This document shows positions 7,347 to 15,090 of a DNA stretch of 36,371 nucleotides, one piece after another. The position numbers were made by a program, and so were the translations under genes. The notes beneath the pieces are model-generated. The model searched no databases and was not told the origin of the DNA. It saw nothing but the letters and a program-made list of their open reading frames with translations. Source of the DNA: Candidatus Cryosericum hinesii (lineage in GTDB: Bacteria > Caldisericota > Caldisericia > Cryosericales > Cryosericaceae); contig NZ_QXIW01000029.1 in assembly GCF_003570985.1 (NCBI RefSeq), positions 11,419 through 47,789 of the forward strand, written 5' to 3'. Positions within the stretch are counted from its first letter, which is position 1. Each line of letters opens with the position of its first letter.

Positions 7347-8789
7347 CTACTGGTTCCGGTCCAGCAGCTTGTAGTCCCGGATCTTGTTGAACAGCGATTT
7401 GCGGGAGATGCCGAGGATCTGGGCGGCCTTGGTCTTATTGCCGCCGGATTCGTGTAAGGCCTTACGGATCATGTCGATCTCCATTTGCTGGATGGCGTCT
7501 GACAGACGGAGCCCACCGTTCCCGTCTGCAGCGATGGGCTGCGGCTGTGCGGGTTGTGCTGCCAGCGGTTGACCCTCAGGATCTGAAGACTCCTCGCGCC
7601 GATGCAGAATGGGTTGAGAGCTAAGGTCCACTGTTTCGGGAAGGAGCACGTGTGCCTGGGAGATGATGACTGCCCGGGCGATGACATTTTCCAGCTCTCT
7701 GACATTTCCCGGCCACTCGTATGCATCGAGGCGCTCCAGGGTTTGGTCCGCAATCTCGGTGACATCGCGCCCATACTTGGCGGTGTATTTTCTAAGGAAG
7801 TGGCGAGCCAGCAACACGGTATCACCGCGCCGGTCGCGCAGCGGGGGAAGCCGCAGCGTAATGACGTTGAGACGGTAAAACAGGTCCTCGCGGAACTTCC
7901 GTTCAGAGACCAGTCTGGTCAAGTCCTGGTTCGTGGCTGCGATGACACGTGCCGACGATGTCAGGTGCTCTCGACCGCCGACGCGTTCGAAGCCTCCGTC
8001 CTGCAGGATTCGCAGTAGTTTGGCCTGGAGCGGCAGCGACATGTCGCCGATTTCGTCGAGGAAGATGGTGCCACTGGATGCTTGCTCGAACTTGCCGATG
8101 TGTGTCTCGAAGGCATCAGTGAAGGCTCCCTTTTCGTGACCGAACAGCTCGCTCTCGAGAAGGTTCTCCGGGATTGCCGCGCAGTTGACGACGACGAACG
8201 CACCGTCTTTCCGATGGCTGTTATTGTGAACGGCCTTGGCAACCAGCTCCTTGCCTGTGCCGGATTCCCCGAGAACGAGAACGGTCGCATCTGAACTGGC
8301 AACCTTGCCAATCTGCTTGTAGACTTCCTGCATGAGTGGACTCTGGCCGACCAGCTCGTCGCTGTTGATAACGGGAAGATCCTCGGGGCGGGTTCGTCCT
8401 GAGAGAAATGACAGCTCGCGAAGCTCGAGAGCCCTCTTCACCTTGATTCTCACCTCATCGATGTCAAACGGTTTGGTCAGATAGTCATAGGCGCCGGACT
8501 TCATGGCCGAAATGGCGAGATCCGATGAGCCGAACGCTGTCAGGAAAATGACGGGGAGATCGGGCTGGGACTCTTTGATCTTGAGAAAAGCATCCATACC
8601 ACTCATGACGGGCATCTTGACGTCCATCAGGACGGTGTCCGGGCTTATAGCTTTAACCTTCTCGACTGCTTCCTGGCCGTTCTTGGCAACATTGACGCGA
8701 TAGCCCTCGTCCTCAAGTGATTCGCGAAGCAGTTCGCGTATGTTTTCCTCGTCATCCACGACCAGAATGAGCTTGCTCAGGGTTTTCAT
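7347..8789 (-). CDS. sigma-54-type (NtrC family) response regulator
   Basis: A 480-residue regulator with three parts. The receiver domain (about 6-120) has phospho-acceptor Asp56 and Lys106. The AAA+ domain (about 140-370) has Walker A GESGTGKE (174-181) and Walker B DE (245-246). A Fis-type helix-turn-helix lies at the C-terminus (about 440-475). The loop that touches sigma-54 reads GAFTDA (221-226), not the usual GAFTGA. Partner: the histidine kinase directly upstream. Start choice is uncertain: ATG 8787-8789 was taken, but a GTG at 8799-8801 is in frame; neither has a clear ribosome site, which suggests coupling to the kinase gene. It is the last gene of the PFK operon. Confidence 0.92.
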   Translation of the reverse strand: MKTLSKLILVVDDEENIRELLRESLEDEGYRVNVAKNGQEAVEKVKAISPDTVLMDVKMPVMSGMDAFLKIKESQPDLPVIFLTAFGSSDLAISAMKSGAYDYLTKPFDIDEVRIKVKRALELRELSFLSGRTRPEDLPVINSDELVGQSPLMQEVYKQIGKVASSDATVLVLGESGTGKELVAKAVHNNSHRKDGAFVVVNCAAIPENLLESELFGHEKGAFTDAFETHIGKFEQASSGTIFLDEIGDMSLPLQAKLLRILQDGGFERVGGREHLTSSARVIAATNQDLTRLVSERKFREDLFYRLNVITLRLPPLRDRRGDTVLLARHFLRKYTAKYGRDVTEIADQTLERLDAYEWPGNVRELENVIARAVIISQAHVLLPETVDLSSQPILHRREESSDPEGQPLAAQPAQPQPIAADGNGGLRLSDAIQQMEIDMIRKALHESGGNKTKAAQILGISRKSLFNKIRDYKLLDRNQ

Positions 8790-8825
8790 AGGCAATTGCA
8801 CATTTTATCGGTTTCGAAGTCCGAG

Positions 8826-10223
8826 TCAAACGCCAGGATTGATGATTCGCTGCATGTTGACAGTGAAAGTCGTGCCTGCTCCCTCTGTACTCTCATAGGT
8901 GATAACCCCATTGTGGAAGGATGCGATCTTCTGGGAAATGGGAAGGCCAAGACCCGTACCGTGTTCTTTGGTTGTGAAGAACGGGGTGAACATCTTGGGC
9001 CTGTCCTCGTTCCTGATACCGACACCGACATCACGTACTTCGACGATGACCCGATCCGCCTCAGTCTTTGCAGTGACGGTGACAGTTCCGCCTTCCTTGT
9101 CCTGCATCGATTGTATGGCGTTCTGCAGCAGGTTCATGAACATCTGCTCGGTTTGGCGCGCATCCCAGGTGACCATGACCTGCGGCACCTGGAGGTCGAG
9201 CGTCGCGTGGCCATCCTTGAACTGCTGTGCCATGAGCTCGCCGAGCGAAACAAAGAACACATGGAGATCGAATTCGATCGGCTGGACCGGCGACGGGCGC
9301 CCGAAGGTGAGGAGGTCCTTGACCAGCGCTTCCAGGCGGTCGGCTTCGCTGCGGATGGGGATGATGTACTTGGCTTCGGGACGCCCTTGCAGTTTCTTCT
9401 CCAGAAGGCTTGCATATCCCTTGATGCTTGTGAGCGGATTGCGTACCTCGTGGGCGATACCGGTCGTAAAGATGCCGAGCGTCTTAAGGGCCTCGGTCTG
9501 CTTCGCCTCTTCGATATTCCGCTTGAGTGAGTGTGCCAGGTCGGCGACAGCGCGCGAGATCTCTCCCAGCTCCCCTCCACCGCGTGGCACGCGCGTGTCC
9601 AGGTTGGTCTTGAGTCGGACGACGCTGCGGCGCAGGGACAGCAGCCGTATCAGGAAGAAGGTCAGCAGGACGATGGTTGCTGCGCCGCTCAGCCCGATGG
9701 AGACAGTCGAAGTCTTGAAGGCCTCGAAGCGGACGCGTTGCAAGGGAGCGAGGACCTGAGGCATGTCCCTGTCGACGACCAGGTAGCCGAGTGTTTGTGT
9801 GCCTGCCTTCAAAGGAAGAGCGACGGTCAGCTTGGGTAATGGGTTGTGCGACGCGTCGGTCAGGTAGACGAGGCTTGGGGTGAAGAGGCTAACCTGATAC
9901 CCGATGCTGACACTGGGGAAGTTGTCCTTAAACACGTTGATATAGTCATAATAGGATTTGGAGAGGAAGATGCTCATCAGTTCGTTCTGCTTGGTCTGGC
10001 TCAAACTGTCGAACTTGTAGCTGTTGAACAGTTCGCGGTACATGCGGTTCCAGCGCTCGACGGCCTGTGATCCTATGGCCTGGAGGGTCTCGCTCTCCTT
10101 GCTGACGAGTTCGTTCTGAAACTCAGCAATGAGACGGTTGCTCAGAATCGCCATCGAGACACCCACGATGAGCAGGGCAGTCACGATGATCTGGAAAGTC
10201 AGCGACTTGAAGACTCGACCCAA
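8826..10223 (-). CDS. membrane sensor histidine kinase
   Basis: A 465-residue kinase. Two membrane helices (about 8-28 and 174-195) enclose an external sensor region of about 145 residues, followed by a HAMP-like linker, the H-box with His258 (T-G-I-A-H-E-V-R-N-P-L), the N-box (N-L-L-Q-N-A-I, about 364-370), D-V-G-V-G-I, and a G-T-G-L-G-L-P-I-S lid. This is the NtrB-like layout that pairs with NtrC-type regulators. The start is TTG at 10221-10223, supported by GGGAGG 5 bases upstream; an ATG start would lose part of helix 1. It lies 25 bases after the pfkA stop. The signal sensed is unknown; being cotranscribed with two PFK genes hints at a metabolic cue. Confidence 0.9.
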   Translation of the reverse strand: MGRVFKSLTFQIIVTALLIVGVSMAILSNRLIAEFQNELVSKESETLQAIGSQAVERWNRMYRELFNSYKFDSLSQTKQNELMSIFLSKSYYDYINVFKDNFPSVSIGYQVSLFTPSLVYLTDASHNPLPKLTVALPLKAGTQTLGYLVVDRDMPQVLAPLQRVRFEAFKTSTVSIGLSGAATIVLLTFFLIRLLSLRRSVVRLKTNLDTRVPRGGGELGEISRAVADLAHSLKRNIEEAKQTEALKTLGIFTTGIAHEVRNPLTSIKGYASLLEKKLQGRPEAKYIIPIRSEADRLEALVKDLLTFGRPSPVQPIEFDLHVFFVSLGELMAQQFKDGHATLDLQVPQVMVTWDARQTEQMFMNLLQNAIQSMQDKEGGTVTVTAKTEADRVIVEVRDVGVGIRNEDRPKMFTPFFTTKEHGTGLGLPISQKIASFHNGVITYESTEGAGTTFTVNMQRIINPGV

Positions 10224-10248
10224 TTGGCCCTCCCGGGATGAAACAAGG

Positions 10249-11208
10249 CTAGATGGATATTCTCTTCAGCAGTTCCACAAGCTCGGGTTTGAGAAGGTTG
10301 CGCCGGTTGACTGCTTCGAGCGTCTCCTGAAGGACAATATGTCCGTCGCGTGTTCCTGCGATGACAGCTGAGTGGCCTTCACTGAGAGCGACAACTGCCG
10401 CTTCGCCCGATGTGCTGGCCAGGATGCGGTCGAAGCGTGTGGGGCTCCCCCCTCGCTGGACATAGCCAAGGACGGTCGCCCTGCACTCCACGGGCAGGTT
10501 GGCATTGATGTAGTGCGACAGTTCCTCTGCATGCCCTGCGCCTTCTGCCATGACGATAATGTGGTGTTTCTTGTGTGCCATGACGTCGTCGTGCAGGCGG
10601 GTGATGAGTTTGGGGATGCTGAAGGGCAGTTCCGGAGTCAGAACGATGTCGGCGCCAGTCGCCAGAGCAGCTTCGAGTGCAATGGAGCCATTGTCTCTGC
10701 CCATGACCTCAACGACAAACACGCGGTCGTGAGATTCTGCTACATCGCGAATACGGTCGATAGCGTCAATGGCGATGTTGACGGCAGTATCAAACCCGAT
10801 GGTGTAGTCGAAGCCATACAGGTCGTTGTCGATGGTCGAGGCGACCCCGACGACGGGAACACCCAACTGGCCGAGCAGGTAACCACCAGTCTGTGAGCCG
10901 TTGCCCCCGATGATGACCATGCCGTCCAGCTGGTTCTCCTGGACGACGAACGCTGCCTGCTTACGGCCTTCCTCAGTTCGGAACAGCTCACTGCGGGCAC
11001 TCTTGAGCATCGTGCCTCCGAGTTCCAGGATGCCGGAGACGCTGCGTGCGTTGAGTTCTATCCAGGTGTTGGATACCAGTCCGTCGTAGCCGCGCTCGAA
11101 CCCGATTGCCTCGACTCCCATAGACGCAGCCGTTCGTGCAATTGCGCGGATGGCAGCGTTCATACCGCTGGCATCGCCGCCGCTCGTCAGAAGTCCGATG
11201 CGTTTCAT
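10249..11208 (-). CDS. pfkA: 6-phosphofructokinase, ATP-type paralogue with altered active site
   Basis: A 319-residue protein that aligns without gaps to E. coli PfkA numbering over the catalytic residues. Retained: Arg72, Thr125, Asp127 (catalytic base), Arg162, Met169, Glu222, Arg243, Arg252. Altered: Asn103 in G-G-N-G-S where PfkA has the Mg-ATP-binding Asp103, Tyr249 where PfkA has His249, and Ser14 in G-D-A-S-G-M-N for the usual Pro. Gly104 marks the ATP rather than PPi subtype. The start is ATG 11206-11208, 2 bases after the upstream stop, so translation is probably coupled. It may be a slow enzyme, one with another substrate, or a regulatory partner of the PPi-type PFK next to it. Confidence 0.85.
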   Translation of the reverse strand: MKRIGLLTSGGDASGMNAAIRAIARTAASMGVEAIGFERGYDGLVSNTWIELNARSVSGILELGGTMLKSARSELFRTEEGRKQAAFVVQENQLDGMVIIGGNGSQTGGYLLGQLGVPVVGVASTIDNDLYGFDYTIGFDTAVNIAIDAIDRIRDVAESHDRVFVVEVMGRDNGSIALEAALATGADIVLTPELPFSIPKLITRLHDDVMAHKKHHIIVMAEGAGHAEELSHYINANLPVECRATVLGYVQRGGSPTRFDRILASTSGEAAVVALSEGHSAVIAGTRDGHIVLQETLEAVNRRNLLKPELVELLKRISI

Positions 11209-11210
11209 GG

Positions 11211-12227
11211 CTACTTGGAGAAGACCTTCAGGAGGTCGACCCACTCCTGAGACACCGTCTTGAGCTTGCCAACAGCTTCAGTAAGCGGAATTGCAATTAT
11301 TTCGGTACCGCGGAGAGCAGCCATCTTGCCAAATTCGCCGTCATGGATCATCTCAACGGCTTTCACACCGACGCGGGATCCCAGGATGCGGTCGAACAGA
11401 GTAGGACTGCCTCCCCGCTGGATGTGCCCTATCGTGGCCGAACGCGTTGAGACTCCCGTCTTCTCCTCCAGGATCCTGGCCACTTCCGGCCCCACACCCC
11501 TGTTCTGCAGCAGCATGTGGCCGAAGTCGTCCAGACTCTCGCTGGTGGCCGGCGTGACTTGTACTCCCTCGCTCACGACGATGAAGGCGTACTTCTTGCG
11601 CTTGTAGGCGGTCATGACCTGCTGCACCATGGCATCCCAGTCGACGGGGACCTCGGGGATTAGTGTGTAATCGGCTCCTGAGCCAATGCCGGTGTAGAGT
11701 GCGACCCATCCGGCGTACCTGCCCATGACTTCCAGGACGATGATGCGCCGATGGGACAAAGCAGTGTCCTTCAACCTTCGCGAAGCGTCGAGAGCGACAT
11801 TCACTGACGTGTCGAACCCGAATGTGGAGTCTGTTCCTGACAGGTCATTGTCCATCGTCTTCGGGACGCCGACGACCTTGACGCCCATCGCTGCAAGTTT
11901 GGCGGCTACGCCCAGCGTGTCGTCCCCGCCGATGGCGATGACGGCATCCAGACCCAGGGCCGCAATGTTGGCAATGGTCTGCTGGACAAGTGCGGGGTCC
12001 TTGAACGGGTTGGTTCTGGAGGTGCCCAGAATGGTGCCACCCCGGTCGATGATGTCATCGACGCGGGCCAGATCAAGGGGCTCCGTCTCACAGGACAGAA
12101 GTCCTTGCCAGCCTTGAACGATACCGACACACTCGTCTCCATAGTCGAGCGCTCTGAACACTGCACCGCGTATCGCCGGGTTGAGTCCGGGGCAATCCCC
12201 GCCGCCTGTCAGGATTCCGATTCTCAT
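11211..12227 (-). CDS. pfp: PPi-type 6-phosphofructokinase
   Basis: A 338-residue phosphofructokinase of the group that reversibly phosphorylates fructose 6-phosphate with pyrophosphate. The signs are G-G-D-D-T (Asp103, at the position that is Gly104 in E. coli PfkA) together with P-K-T-M-D-N-D (Lys123, Gly124 in PfkA); this Asp plus Lys pair is the known mark of PPi use. The N-terminal G-G-G-D-C-P-G-L-N is typical of the clade. The start is ATG 12225-12227, with GGAGG 11 bases upstream; an ATG at 12245 is also in frame. It is the first gene of the operon pfp-pfkA-kinase-regulator, under the promoter at 12280-12307. PPi use would make the glycolytic step reversible. Confidence 0.9.
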   Translation of the reverse strand: MRIGILTGGGDCPGLNPAIRGAVFRALDYGDECVGIVQGWQGLLSCETEPLDLARVDDIIDRGGTILGTSRTNPFKDPALVQQTIANIAALGLDAVIAIGGDDTLGVAAKLAAMGVKVVGVPKTMDNDLSGTDSTFGFDTSVNVALDASRRLKDTALSHRRIIVLEVMGRYAGWVALYTGIGSGADYTLIPEVPVDWDAMVQQVMTAYKRKKYAFIVVSEGVQVTPATSESLDDFGHMLLQNRGVGPEVARILEEKTGVSTRSATIGHIQRGGSPTLFDRILGSRVGVKAVEMIHDGEFGKMAALRGTEIIAIPLTEAVGKLKTVSQEWVDLLKVFSK

Positions 12228-12279
12228 CTGTAAGTCGACCTCCATTCGTACATACTAATAGTAGATGTAGCGCGCCTCC

Positions 12280-12307
12280 ATTGTAGGGTTGCGTGGAGAT
12301 GAGTCAA
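12280..12307 (-). promoter_or_regulatory. promoter for the pfp-pfkA-two-component operon
   Basis: Minus strand TTGACT (12302-12307), 16-base spacer, TACAAT (12280-12285); about 50 bases of leader before the pfp ATG. Confidence 0.65.
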
Positions 12308-12319
12308 GGTGACGTTGTG

Positions 12320-12403
12320 GAGACGGCGCGCGAGGCCGCCACTCGCGTCGTCTCACTCTCGGGGTAATGCTTTCCTCCGGGACTTGGCGAAGAGTCCCTG
12401 AGG
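12320..12403 (+). ncRNA. two stem-loops, candidate structured RNA or attenuator
   Basis: Between the divergent pfp and SdpI-like genes. Hairpin 1 has an outer stem GAGACG/CGTCTC (12320-12325 with 12349-12354) and an inner stem CGCGAG/CTCGCG (12329-12334 with 12342-12347). Hairpin 2 has CCTC/GAGG (12374-12377 with 12400-12403) and GGGACT/AGTCCC (12379-12384 with 12393-12398), then a T-rich stretch TCTTCGTTTG. On the plus strand this resembles a short RNA ending in a terminator, or an attenuator before the SdpI-like gene. No strong plus-strand promoter was found just upstream. Confidence 0.35.
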
Positions 12404-12447
12404 TCTTCGTTTGCAGGAGTCATCGTGGTTTCCACGCCAAGGATGTG

Positions 12448-12465
12448 TATAGTAATATATATAAT
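12448..12465 (+). promoter_or_regulatory. AT-rich -10 region before the SdpI-like gene
   Basis: TATAGT (12448-12453) and TATAAT (12460-12465) lie in an AT-rich patch unlike its surroundings. Neither has a good -35 box at the right distance. Confidence 0.35.
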
Positions 12466-12525
12466 GTCAGGTGGACGTGATGAGCAAGCACCGTGTCGGG
12501 GCCCGGGGCTCCGGCGAGGAGATGA

Positions 12526-13218
12526 ATGCTGATGGAAACTCTTCTGATAAGCCTTGGGCTAGCGTTGCTCTTTCTGGCACTCGGGATCCCGCTGATGCTG
12601 GGCAAGGTGAAGCGCAACAGCCTGTACGGCGCCCGGTTCCCTGCCACCATGGCAGACGACCGCGTCTGGGATGTCGTGAATCGGAAGATGGGATTTGTGT
12701 TTGTCGCGGGGGGAGCAGCGGCAGGGATTGTCGACGTGCTTGCCGTCGCCGGCGTCGTCACGCGGGATGTGGGACTGTACGTTACGGGAGCCCTCGTGGT
12801 TTATGTCCTCATCGCGAGTGTCTGGCTGTGGCGCTATTCCGAACGGGTTGCGCGAGACACGGGCGTTTCTGCCCGTGACATGGAGGTTGGCAGGACCACA
12901 CCGGTCCTGGTCGCCATCGGCTGTCTTGCCGTCGCCATCGCCGGGGTCCTGTCGGCGTTCTCTACGCCCAATCCCTGGCTTGGGTTTCGCGTGCCTGCGA
13001 CGTTCGCCGATCCGGCTGTCTGGCATCAGGTCAACCTCAAGGCAGGCCTGACCCTTGCCGTCTTGTCCGGCGTCTTCGGGTTCATGTTCCTCGGCCTGCG
13101 CAACATGACTGAAGGCGAGCGCAAGCGGCTATTTTCGGGGTTATTTATTGGCTGGGTCATCTCCATCGTCGTCGTTGCAATCGCGGGTTCCCTGTTCGCA
13201 AACAGCCTTGTGCGCTGA
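12526..13218 (+). CDS. SdpI/YhfL-family membrane protein
   Basis: A 230-residue membrane protein with about six helices. Two copies of the SdpI family signature are visible: N-S-L-Y-G-A-R-F-P-A-T...V-W (about 30-50) and N-P-W-L-G-F-R-V-P-A-T...V-W (about 148-165), so it is a tandem two-unit form. SdpI in Bacillus gives immunity to a toxic peptide and can act as a signal receptor; whether this protein does so is not shown. GAGGAG precedes the ATG at 12526; ATG 12532 is an equally possible start. It stands alone, with the structured region upstream and a 10-bp inverted repeat after its stop. Confidence 0.8.
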   Translation: MLMETLLISLGLALLFLALGIPLMLGKVKRNSLYGARFPATMADDRVWDVVNRKMGFVFVAGGAAAGIVDVLAVAGVVTRDVGLYVTGALVVYVLIASVWLWRYSERVARDTGVSARDMEVGRTTPVLVAIGCLAVAIAGVLSAFSTPNPWLGFRVPATFADPAVWHQVNLKAGLTLAVLSGVFGFMFLGLRNMTEGERKRLFSGLFIGWVISIVVVAIAGSLFANSLVR

Positions 13219-13231
13219 AGAGAGTCGTCTT

Positions 13232-13277
13232 CAATTGTGAAGACCATTGTACCAGGTACTTTCGGTATTCACAATTG
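13232..13277. repeat. perfect 10-bp inverted repeat between SdpI-like and amidotransferase genes
   Basis: CAATTGTGAA (13232-13241) and TTCACAATTG (13268-13277) are perfect complements, and after one mismatch ACC/GGT add three more pairs. The 26-base centre and missing T-run argue against a simple terminator. It could be a two-site operator for the downstream gene or an RNA stem at the end of the SdpI transcript. Confidence 0.45.
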
Positions 13278-13346
13278 CGCTATGACGCTGTCGACGTATC
13301 CTGAATGCATGGCGACCATGGATGGTCTGCTAGTGGAGGAATGCTG

Positions 13347-14075
13347 ATGTGCAGGATGTTCGGAATAGTTGCCACGATGCCACAATCGATAGCTCCATGG
13401 ATGACCGACGTCGAGCCTTCGCTGCGTTCACTTGCGATTGCCGACAAATCTGGTGAGGCCAATCCTGACGGCTGGGGTATCGCATGGTATAATGGCGAAC
13501 AGGACGCTCCGCATGTTGTCAAGGACCCAGGACCCGCATACGAATCGCTGCTGTTTGAGCAGACCGCTCGCGAAGTCAGCGCCTGTGTTGCTCTTGCTCA
13601 CATCCGCCGCAGCAGCGGCACGTCGTCTGTGCTCGCCAACACGCACCCGTTCATCGCAGGACGCTGGGCATTCTGCCACAACGGGCACTGCTCGCGCGAG
13701 CGTCTGATGGAGCATCTCCTGCCCAAGTTCAGGAACGGTCTCGAGGGTGAAAACGACAGTGAAGTTTACTTCGCCTTGTTGCTGCAGCACCTTGAGTCGG
13801 AGACTGACCCCCTCGACGCTCTGAGGGATGCTGTCCATGAGGTGGCGTCTGTCGGAGATTTCACTGGCCTCAACTTCCTCCTGTGCGACGGACGATGCAT
13901 GTATGCCTTCCATTACAGCACTGATCCAGAGCGACACAGCATGTACCTGCAGCATCAGAGTGGCAGGGAGCTCGTCGCCAGTGAACCCTTGGGCGCCGCT
14001 TCCTGGGAGGAGTTGCCCAATGGCTCACTGGCTGTCTTGACGCCTGCAGGTCACACACTCGTTTCGCTGGTCTGA
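13347..14075 (+). CDS. class II glutamine amidotransferase
   Basis: A 242-residue protein of the Ntn-hydrolase (class II) glutamine amidotransferase group, like YafJ and EgtC. Cys2 directly after the initiator Met is the nucleophile that is freed by Met removal (M-C-R-M-F-G-I). Other pocket motifs are N-P-D-G-W-G-I-A-W, A-H-I-R-R-S-S-G-T, N-T-H-P-F, F-C-H-N-G-H and D-S-E-V. The start is set by both the Cys2 requirement and GGAGG 7 bases upstream of ATG 13347. There is no fused synthetase domain, so the acceptor partner, if any, is elsewhere. The physiological reaction is not known. Confidence 0.88.
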   Translation: MCRMFGIVATMPQSIAPWMTDVEPSLRSLAIADKSGEANPDGWGIAWYNGEQDAPHVVKDPGPAYESLLFEQTAREVSACVALAHIRRSSGTSSVLANTHPFIAGRWAFCHNGHCSRERLMEHLLPKFRNGLEGENDSEVYFALLLQHLESETDPLDALRDAVHEVASVGDFTGLNFLLCDGRCMYAFHYSTDPERHSMYLQHQSGRELVASEPLGAASWEELPNGSLAVLTPAGHTLVSLV

Positions 14076-14134
14076 ATCGGGGGCACAGGGACCGCCCCGC
14101 AGAAGGATTCGGCGGTTTCCTGGAAGCTGCGCCT

Positions 14135-14162
14135 TTGCTTTTTGGAGGCGTTTGTCTACCAT
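14135..14162 (+). promoter_or_regulatory. promoter for uppP
   Basis: TTGCTT (14135-14140), 16-base spacer, TACCAT (14157-14162), 38 bases before the uppP ATG. Confidence 0.45.
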
Positions 14163-14200
14163 ATTGCATATGTTTGAGGTCATACTTGGAGGTACCACTG

Positions 14201-15016
14201 ATGGTCCTGTGGAAAAGCATCGTGCTTGGAATTGTACAGGGGCTGACTGAGTTCCTGCCTGTCAGCAGCTCGGGGCATCTAGTCGTGTTCTCGGGACTCC
14301 TCAAGGCCGATTCGACGCTGGCCTTTGATGTGGCCTTACACTTCGGTAGCCTTATCGCGCTCGTGATTTTCTTCTGGGGTGATATTGTGGGCTTGTTCGG
14401 GGGATTCCTTGCGACCTTCCGCGGCAGACTGTCTCATGAGGAAGCGCGCAAGCGCAACATGTTCTGGCTCATTATCGCGGCCATTATTCCGTCTGGAGTC
14501 ATCGGTGTCCTTTTCAGTGCGACCATCGCGAAGGCTTTTGCTAGTCTGTACGTTGTAGCGGCCATGTTCCTGGTCACTGCTGCCCTGCTGTTTCTGCAGC
14601 ATTTTGCGTCGACGACTAGAACTATCCGCGAGGTCGGCTGGAAGGATGCGCTAGCTATCGGTATCGGCCAGGTATTTGCGCTGCTGCCGGGTCTTTCGCG
14701 CAGCGGGACGACGATGTCTGTTGGCGTTTACAGGGGCCTCAAGCAGGAGGATGCTGCCCATTTCAGTTTCCTCATGGCGATCCCGACCATTGCGGGCGCC
14801 GCGATCTTCAAGCTCAAGGACTTTCTGCAAGCAGGGATGTCCTCAAGTGCTCTCACCGATATCGGCATCGGTGTCGTCGTCAGTGCACTGACCAGCCTCG
14901 TCGCGATCGGGTTGCTGCTCAAGGTTGCGCGGAAAGGCAAGATGCAATGGTTTGCATTGTATTGTGTTGCCGCGGCAGTTTTCACGTTTGCAGCCCACTA
15001 TTTCGGACTTATCTGA
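14201..15016 (+). CDS. uppP: undecaprenyl-diphosphatase UppP (BacA)
   Basis: A 271-residue polytopic membrane phosphatase that recycles undecaprenyl diphosphate to the monophosphate carrier used for peptidoglycan and other wall polymers; it also gives bacitracin tolerance. Both family signatures are intact: T-E-F-L-P-V-S-S-S-G-H (16-26, Glu17 and His26) and P-G-L-S-R-S-G-T-T (163-171, Arg167). About eight hydrophobic segments cover the rest. GGAGG 8 bases before ATG 14201 fixes the start; an upstream ATG at 14135 lies in the promoter. It indicates a cell wall built on bactoprenol. Confidence 0.95.
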   Translation: MVLWKSIVLGIVQGLTEFLPVSSSGHLVVFSGLLKADSTLAFDVALHFGSLIALVIFFWGDIVGLFGGFLATFRGRLSHEEARKRNMFWLIIAAIIPSGVIGVLFSATIAKAFASLYVVAAMFLVTAALLFLQHFASTTRTIREVGWKDALAIGIGQVFALLPGLSRSGTTMSVGVYRGLKQEDAAHFSFLMAIPTIAGAAIFKLKDFLQAGMSSSALTDIGIGVVVSALTSLVAIGLLLKVARKGKMQWFALYCVAAAVFTFAAHYFGLI

Positions 15017-15090
15017 GCGTTGCCCGGTGCGTAGGAATCGAATTGAGGGTACAATAATAAAACGTACCACGTAAAAGAGGAGTGTGACCT

